Shown: positions 59,200 to 64,000 of the stretch, one piece after another | Layout of the letters: every line of letters starts with the position of its first letter | Numbering within the stretch: position 1 is the stretch's first letter | NCBI RefSeq assembly: GCF_014192015.1 | Contig: NZ_JACHXJ010000003.1 | Location: 372,001 to 436,000 of the forward strand | Direction: 5' to 3' | Length of the DNA stretch: 64,000 nucleotides | Source: Paenibacillus rhizosphaerae | GTDB taxonomy: Bacteria; Bacillota; Bacilli; Paenibacillales; Paenibacillaceae | The notes under the pieces: generated by a model | Databases searched by the model: none | The model's input: the letters and a program-made list of their open reading frames with translations, nothing else | What the model was told of the DNA's origin: nothing | Program-made: the position numbers and the translations under genes

Positions 59200-59763
59200 T
59201 CATACCATTCTCAGTTTCGCTATGCCGATGCCAAACGCAAATCCAACCAGCAGACAGATCCAGAATAGCGTGATCAATAAAGCGATGATCCCGCCAACCG
59301 CCGAGCCAGGTTTGAGCGTATGGCGAAACCGGCGCAATAAAAAGCCTGCCGCAATTCCCAAGGGGAGCGGATACAGCGAGACGAATTCTTTATATTCCAT
59401 GAGGATCAAATGTACCTCGGGGCTGTGGAACATCAGCCATTCCTGCGGACCGTCAGGCCCCCGGTATGCGATGTAGAGCCAGTTACCGAACACGATCGTG
59501 AGCAGAACCATAACATTCGTGAGCCAGAGCACCCATTCCAGTTTTGCCGCAGCCCCTTTCTTGCCCCGCAGCATGGGATAGGTCAGGTGAATCATTTGAC
59601 AGCTCATGATCACGGTGACGGTTGCACCCAATCCGTGAAGGACGGCTTCAAGCTTATGGTTGCTGAATCCGATCACATTGACCAAAGGGATCGATAAAAA
59701 AAGGGCAGCGGCTACACAAGCTTGTGTAACCGCAAAATCTCTTGCAGTGAACAATGATTTCAT
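59200..59763 (-). CDS. Five-span membrane protein, possibly heme-binding
   Basis: A 187-residue protein with about five spans. Histidines are at or near membrane positions: FSNHKLEAVLHGLG, CQMIHLTYPMLRG and the FHSPEVHLILMEYKEF segment, with a later LYPLPLG. The spacing of His pairs on neighbouring spans recalls small cytochrome-b-like proteins, but no signature is decisive. First gene of the leftward arm, divergent from the phosphatase gene. Confidence 0.65.
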   Translation of the reverse strand: MKSLFTARDFAVTQACVAAALFLSIPLVNVIGFSNHKLEAVLHGLGATVTVIMSCQMIHLTYPMLRGKKGAAAKLEWVLWLTNVMVLLTIVFGNWLYIAYRGPDGPQEWLMFHSPEVHLILMEYKEFVSLYPLPLGIAAGFLLRRFRHTLKPGSAVGGIIALLITLFWICLLVGFAFGIGIAKLRMV

Positions 59764-60126
59764 CGACTATCCATCTCTCTCTCAGATTTACTTGATTACT
59801 ATAATCATCTCAATGAAGTCTACAGAAGAATTGTAAAGAGAATATTATAGCTGGTTTAGGAGATTGAAAAATTATTTTATCTATATAAAGGATTCAGCAG
59901 CATTTAAAGAATTCCACAGCATTAGGATTTGACAAAATTCGAAAACATTAATATTAGCTTAAAAAACTCTTGAAACAGAATTTACGTTAGACGAGTAAGA
60001 TGTGACTTGCTCGGACAGTCGGAAAACCTGTTAACCGTAATTTCTTAAAAATGTCAGTGGGTGAAAGGAGGTTGGGAAGCGGTTTCCTGTGTCTCCGACG
60101 ACTAGAATGAAGTTGAGAGGAAGTTC
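59764..60126. promoter_or_regulatory. Divergent AT-rich promoter region of the envelope cluster
   Basis: No gene. A rightward promoter candidate is TTGACA (59929-59934), 17 bases, TATTAG (59952-59957), giving a leader of about 160 bases before the phosphatase. A dyad, TTGATTACTATAATCA, is at 59790-59805 near the leftward start. At 60064-60072 there is a strong AAAGGAGG ribosome-like site not followed by a normal gene (a TTG frame ends after 12 codons). Confidence 0.5.
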
Positions 60127-61620
60127 ATGATGAAGGAAAAATTAATAGGCAAGTTGAAGGGCAAGTGGAAAAGTGTAACCGCAGTTGTAAGTGTTAGTGC
60201 TCTTCTTTTCACGGTTGGTATGTTCAACGCGTCAGCTGAAAGCAACTTTATTAAAAGCCCGTATTTGCTGTTCGAAGGTTCCAACACCTCAATGAGCCTT
60301 CTTTGGCAGACGAGCGATGACCAATCGAATGTCATCAAATGGGGTACCGACACCTCCTATTCGATGGGGCAAGAGACTGTCGGGACTTTCGGTACCGACC
60401 ACCAGCACAAGTTCACCATCACGGGGCTGAAGCCAGCTACCAAATATTACTATAATGTAGACGGTCAGACGGGTTCCTTCGTCACCGCGCCTGCGGACGA
60501 TGCTACTTCCGTGAAGTTCCTATCTTACGGCGACAGCCGTACCCAACCAAGCTATCAGGAGCAGGTAGCCGGCCTGGCGCTTAAGGCTTATGCCGCCGAT
60601 CCTGCCTACCAGACCATTCTCTTGAACAGCGGTGATATTGCCTCGAGCGATACGGAGAGTAACTGGACAGCTCAATACTTCGTTCCCGGATCCACCTATC
60701 CTCAGCTGCACACTCTCCAGTCCGAGGTTCCGATGGTTGGAGCAAGGGGCAACCATGAGGGAGCGGGATCTGTCTATGGAAAGTACTTCCCTTATCCGTA
60801 CGTGTCTAACTTCTACTGGTCCTTCGATTACGGCCCAGTCCATTTTACCGTGCTGGACGAGTATTCCGACTATAAACCCGGCTCGGCTCAATACAACTGG
60901 CTGGTTAACGACCTTGCCTCCACAACCAAACCGTGGAAGATTGTGATGGCCCACAATCCAGCGTGGGGTGCCGGTACTCATGGAAACGACACGAATGTTC
61001 AGAATGTCATCCATCCGCTCTTAAAGCAGTATGGGGTACAGTTGTACCTCAACGGACATAACCATAACTATGCCCGTGCGGAAGTCGAAGGAATCGAGTA
61101 CCTCACCTCCGGCGGCGGCGGCGCTCCGTCGTATGCAGTAGATCCGACTTGGCCGAACATTGTTAAAGCCGAAAGTACGTACTTCCTATCCGAGTTCGAT
61201 GTGAACGGGAAAAAGATGAACGTCACTTCCCGCCGGATTGACGGCTCGGTCATTGAGACCGTGACGCTCAATAACAACAAGGTGCCCGTTGCTGATGCCG
61301 GACTTGACCAAACGGTGACTGACGACTGCAACGGCAACAGCTGTAATAATGTCAACGCACCGAAAAGAACCGGACCCAAAGATCCGGGGTACGAAATGAT
61401 TACCCTAAACGGGACGAAAAGCTTGGATCAGGACGGAACGATCTCTTCCTATGTCTGGAAAGAAGGGGAAACCCAAATTGCCACCGGCGCCACTCCGAGC
61501 GTCAAACTGGCTGTTGGCACCCATACAATTACCCTTACTGTGACAGATGACGATGGCGCCACTGCCACGGATACTGTGGTCGTCACCGTGAAGCCGAGCT
61601 TGAAAGATAACAACAAGTAG
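60127..61620 (+). CDS. Secreted purple-acid-phosphatase-like phosphoesterase with PKD domain
   Basis: A 497-residue protein. Signal peptide about 1-38 (basic start, FTVGMFNASA), PAP N-terminal fibronectin-like domain at about 42-120 (TSMSLLWQTSDDQ), metallophosphoesterase domain at about 128-370 with YGDSR, SGDIASS, GNHEG, MAHNPAW and NGHNHNYAR, and a C-terminal PKD/Ig-like domain at about 388-488 (ADAGLDQTV, SLDQDGTISSYVW). Hydrolyses phosphate esters outside the cell; phosphate scavenging is likely but no Pho box was established. ATG 60130 is an alternative start. HupE-like gene follows. Confidence 0.9.
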   Translation: MMKEKLIGKLKGKWKSVTAVVSVSALLFTVGMFNASAESNFIKSPYLLFEGSNTSMSLLWQTSDDQSNVIKWGTDTSYSMGQETVGTFGTDHQHKFTITGLKPATKYYYNVDGQTGSFVTAPADDATSVKFLSYGDSRTQPSYQEQVAGLALKAYAADPAYQTILLNSGDIASSDTESNWTAQYFVPGSTYPQLHTLQSEVPMVGARGNHEGAGSVYGKYFPYPYVSNFYWSFDYGPVHFTVLDEYSDYKPGSAQYNWLVNDLASTTKPWKIVMAHNPAWGAGTHGNDTNVQNVIHPLLKQYGVQLYLNGHNHNYARAEVEGIEYLTSGGGGAPSYAVDPTWPNIVKAESTYFLSEFDVNGKKMNVTSRRIDGSVIETVTLNNNKVPVADAGLDQTVTDDCNGNSCNNVNAPKRTGPKDPGYEMITLNGTKSLDQDGTISSYVWKEGETQIATGATPSVKLAVGTHTITLTVTDDDGATATDTVVVTVKPSLKDNNK

Positions 61621-61650
61621 TACCATCATTTGTCGCAGTACAATAAAACA

Positions 61651-61676
61651 GCGGCCGCAGGCTTTCCTGCGGCCGC
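61651..61676 (+). terminator. GC-rich hairpin between phosphatase and HupE-like genes
   Basis: GCGGCCGCAGG-CTTT-CCTGCGGCCGC, a perfect eleven-base stem but without a T-run, so it may be a processing or stabilising hairpin or weak attenuator rather than a full terminator. Confidence 0.5.
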
Positions 61677-61708
61677 TCCTAACTTCAAGAAGAAACGAGG
61701 GCATCATC

Positions 61709-62866
61709 ATGCCTATACCATGGTTTCGAAAACTAGCTCCAATGATACTGATGTTCGGTTTATTTTTTGGTGGAGTTACCCCCGTCTTCGCACATGACAT
61801 GTATCTAGGAGGATCAGAATGGGCCGTCGGCAAGGATCGCATTCTGTTCACGATTGACCTCGATCCCGCCATATTACAGCAAATTAATGGGATCAAGGAA
61901 CTCGGAGATAACCTTGACAGTCTCACTGATGAGCAGCGCAGTAGAATGGAAACCAATCTCATCCAACCTTATATGAACGAGAAGCTCTCGGTCTCCGTCA
62001 ATGGCCGTTCTTATCCGGTTAAGGTAGAGAAAATGGAGAAGGAAGGGACAGTATGGAGAACATGGATGAGGGTTAGTGATCTAAGTTTGAACCAGCAAGA
62101 CAACAAGATGAAGATTAATTACCATCTTTTATTTAAGGAAACCAATAATCAGCATGTGAGTATCGGCTATATTTATTTTACCGATGCCGATGACGATTCG
62201 GTGAAGCAGGTTTTCAATTATAGCCAACCGGATTTGATGTATACGTTCGATTCCGGTCATACGGAATTTGAGTTCTCGGTTAAATCTAAAACCGCCGCTT
62301 TGCAGTCGCAAATCTTTACCTTCCTCGTACTTGGAATCAAACATATCCTGACTGGATATGATCACATAACCTTTTTGGTTGCTTTAATTGTGATAGGTTT
62401 ATCCGCCAGGGAAGCCTTAAAAATTATCACGTCCTTTACTTTGGCGCACAGCATTACTTTGCTGCTGGCGGCCATGCATGTGATCAATCTGAACTCCAGA
62501 TTTGTTGAGAGCGTGATTGCCCTCTCCATCTGTTATATCGCGGTGGAAAACTTGTTCGCCAAACAGGTCAATTATCGATGGCTGGTCACCTTTGTCTTCG
62601 GGTTAGTGCATGGGTTCGGCTTTGCCAGTGCCCTCGAGGAGCTCGTCAGAGGAAAATCGAATCTTGTTCTCTCGGTGGTCTCGTTTAACATCGGCGTGGA
62701 GACGGGACAGTTGATGATCTTTTTAATTCTGTTACCCCTTCTCTACCTGATAAGAAAAAAGTTCTCTATCCGAAGAGTAACCGCTGTAGCATCCATAGCT
62801 ATTTTTGTACTTGGTTTTATCTGGTTCGTTGATCGGGTGTTCAATTTGCAATTGATACCGTTTTAA
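61709..62866 (+). CDS. HupE/UreJ-family membrane protein with exported N-terminal domain
   Basis: A 385-residue protein: signal peptide about 1-28 (ending VFAHD), an exported beta-rich domain at about 29-190, then a HupE/UreJ_2 membrane domain with six or so spans (GIKHILTGYDHITFLVALI, TSFTLAHSITLLLA, FVFGLVHGFGFASALEEL, FNIGVETGQLMIF). The His/Asp motifs in these spans match HupE/UreJ proteins linked to nickel or cobalt transport, but this two-domain type is widespread outside hydrogenase and urease clusters and has no firm role. No hydrogenase or urease gene is near. Confidence 0.85.
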   Translation: MPIPWFRKLAPMILMFGLFFGGVTPVFAHDMYLGGSEWAVGKDRILFTIDLDPAILQQINGIKELGDNLDSLTDEQRSRMETNLIQPYMNEKLSVSVNGRSYPVKVEKMEKEGTVWRTWMRVSDLSLNQQDNKMKINYHLLFKETNNQHVSIGYIYFTDADDDSVKQVFNYSQPDLMYTFDSGHTEFEFSVKSKTAALQSQIFTFLVLGIKHILTGYDHITFLVALIVIGLSAREALKIITSFTLAHSITLLLAAMHVINLNSRFVESVIALSICYIAVENLFAKQVNYRWLVTFVFGLVHGFGFASALEELVRGKSNLVLSVVSFNIGVETGQLMIFLILLPLLYLIRKKFSIRRVTAVASIAIFVLGFIWFVDRVFNLQLIPF

Positions 62867-62889
62867 GAAAAACAGGAAGAGAGAACGAC

Positions 62890-64000
62890 ATGAAGAAAAA
62901 TACATCATCTTATTTTTTTATTTCCATCATGGTTGCTTTTATTGTCTTCATTTCGAGTCCTGGCACTGGCATGGCTCAAAGCCGTTCAGCCGACCTTATA
63001 CAAGAATACAGCAATAAAGCGAACCAATTCATTGCCGACAAAAATTATGAGCAGGCAGCTTTAGTGTTGGAAGAACTCCTGATAAAGAAACCAGAACTGA
63101 ATAATGAAATGGTCTACAAGCAAATGACCCATATCTATGATGATTACCTTTTTAATTTTGAAAAAGCGTTGTCCCTCTATAAAAAGTATCTTGATCAATT
63201 CCCCGAGGGGATATTTGCCGGCGCCTTTCGGGAAAGAGTCGCTTATCTGAATGAAAGACGCTCTGAATGGCAAGTATTGCGAGATTTTAGAAAAGTCCAG
63301 TTGGAAGAAGACCATATTCCCATCAAAGATAGCCTGGAGGAAGTCGAAACCATCTTATCAAAGAATGAGGACAGATTGACCGCGCCGGAAATGCATATCT
63401 ATTTGGCCAATAACTATTTTAAAACTGCCGACTATCAAAAGGCGAGCGAGCATGTGGAAAAATATATAAAGAACTTTGATAAGGCCAGCATGTCAAATAC
63501 AGATAAAGTCCTGGCCCTGCAGTTGTATTCCGACATTCTCGTTAAGCAGCATCGATTCGGAAAGGCCATCCGGGCCTTGGATCAGGCAATGGAGTTGGGA
63601 AAGCCGGAAGAAAACTTTACTTATGCCTTGAAAAAAAACCATATCATTAACCAAAGGAACATGTTGTATGGGTTCATGTTTTGCCTTTTGTATTTTATAA
63701 CGGTGGTACTGTTGTTAATTCCCATAAAATTTTGGAGGCGGTTTAATTTACAAAAATATGCCGGTTGGCTTGTCACTCCTTCATTGCTTCTTGCCCTCAT
63801 ATCGCTTGGCCCTGTCTTAATCCTACACCTAATTGAAGAGCCGGAAGTCGACCTGCGAATTTTCTTTGGCCAGTTGGGCTTATCCATCCTTTCGCTTATG
63901 ATCATAAAGCTTCTTGCCCCGCTGACATCGAAAACGGGCAGATGGGTTTATGTTTTGATAAGTTGTTTGCATATGGGTGCCGCTTCTTTCATGGCATATT
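62890..64000 (+). CDS. TPR-containing membrane protein (partial, runs off the end)
   Basis: At least 370 residues, open at the right edge. Signal peptide or anchor at about 8-30 (FISIMVAFIVFISSPGTGMAQS), TPR-like helical repeats at about 35-245 (QFIADKNYEQAALVLEELL, KALSLYKKYLDQFPEG, NYFKTADYQKASEHVEKYI, VKQHRFGKAIRALDQAM), then at least four membrane spans from about 257 on. ATG 62890 follows GGAAGAGAG, 23 bases after the HupE-like gene. A scaffold or assembly role for the cluster is inference. Confidence 0.8.
   Translation, partial: MKKNTSSYFFISIMVAFIVFISSPGTGMAQSRSADLIQEYSNKANQFIADKNYEQAALVLEELLIKKPELNNEMVYKQMTHIYDDYLFNFEKALSLYKKYLDQFPEGIFAGAFRERVAYLNERRSEWQVLRDFRKVQLEEDHIPIKDSLEEVETILSKNEDRLTAPEMHIYLANNYFKTADYQKASEHVEKYIKNFDKASMSNTDKVLALQLYSDILVKQHRFGKAIRALDQAMELGKPEENFTYALKKNHIINQRNMLYGFMFCLLYFITVVLLLIPIKFWRRFNLQKYAGWLVTPSLLLALISLGPVLILHLIEEPEVDLRIFFGQLGLSILSLMIIKLLAPLTSKTGRWVYVLISCLHMGAASFMAY

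Noticed and set aside
61709..62866. Nickel transporter of a hydrogenase or urease cluster
   Set aside because: No hydrogenase, urease or nickel-chaperone gene is in the window, and this exported-domain HupE type is widespread without such context.

Overview
The window reads as a chromosomal segment from a spore-forming Bacillales bacterium, most likely Paenibacillus or a close relative. Supporting signs are GGAGG-type ribosome binding sites, T-box leaders on leuA and on a DAHP synthase/chorismate mutase gene, a sporulenol/squalene-hopene cyclase, an RsbQ homologue, a SpoVD-like class B penicillin-binding protein, a GH8 exo-oligoxylanase of the Rex type, meso-diaminopimelate dehydrogenase, and AraC-Gfo/Idh/MocA clusters. 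I found no rRNA, no intact tRNA, no CRISPR array, no transposase and no integrase. Species and replicon assignment are inference.

Layout. 0-4 kb: start of a leftward regulator, a calcineurin-like phosphoesterase, an EamA transporter, then an Old Yellow Enzyme divergent from a MerR regulator. 4-9 kb: a NarL-type two-component system, then two exported alpha/beta-hydrolases with near-identical signal peptides, followed by a duplicated scrap of the response regulator gene. 9-12.5 kb: exported MsrA-MsrB fusion, DinB-like protein, and a T-box-controlled aroA(G). 12.6-16 kb: LysR with a divergent quinone-reductase-like gene, and a membrane acyltransferase. 16-20 kb: a leftward set (PLP enzyme with a frameshift, M20 deacylase, RidA) beside a YheO/DauR-type regulator, which looks like a D-amino-acid catabolic unit. 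20.3-22.3 kb: leuA with a Leu T-box. 22.3-25 kb: PadR, a 5'-truncated YhgE/Pip-like gene, GNAT, and small proteins.

25-28.6 kb: ECF sigma and anti-sigma pair, GH43 glycosidase, SRPBCC protein. 28.6-32.9 kb: quinone oxidoreductase with MFS exporter, XRE/MmyB-type regulator, HSL-family esterase. 33-36.3 kb: squalene-hopene/sporulenol cyclase converging on an rsbQ homologue coupled to a PAS protein that lacks the usual phosphatase domain. 36.4-43.5 kb: MocR with a divergent LysE exporter, aldo/keto reductase, epoxide hydrolase, TetR and cytochrome P450. 43.6-49.8 kb: glutamate dehydrogenase, diaminopimelate dehydrogenase, a TetR-linked SDR and quinone reductase set with repeated operators, and GH8 exo-oligoxylanase. 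50-54 kb: MarR, two Gfo/Idh/MocA dehydrogenases and a divergent AraC activator.

54-64 kb: a stand-alone SpoVD-like PBP with a 45-codon coupled upstream ORF, boxed by exact 75-bp direct repeats that each carry a terminator and a decayed tRNA-Ala 3' end. Beyond it lies a divergent envelope cluster. The leftward arm has two polytopic membrane proteins, a phosphoesterase-like protein lacking metal ligands, and a lipoprotein. The rightward arm has a purple-acid-phosphatase-like enzyme with a PKD domain, a HupE/UreJ-type membrane protein, and a TPR membrane protein that runs off the end.

Most genes are metabolic or stress units with a divergent regulator, and several operators can be read directly (MerR 19-bp-spacer promoters, TetR dyads inside promoters, a 22-bp palindrome at a predicted start site). 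The most unusual items are the RsbQ-PAS pair without phosphatase, the tRNA-like repeats around the PBP, the D-amino-acid unit with a broken lead gene, and the uncharacterised envelope cluster at the right end.
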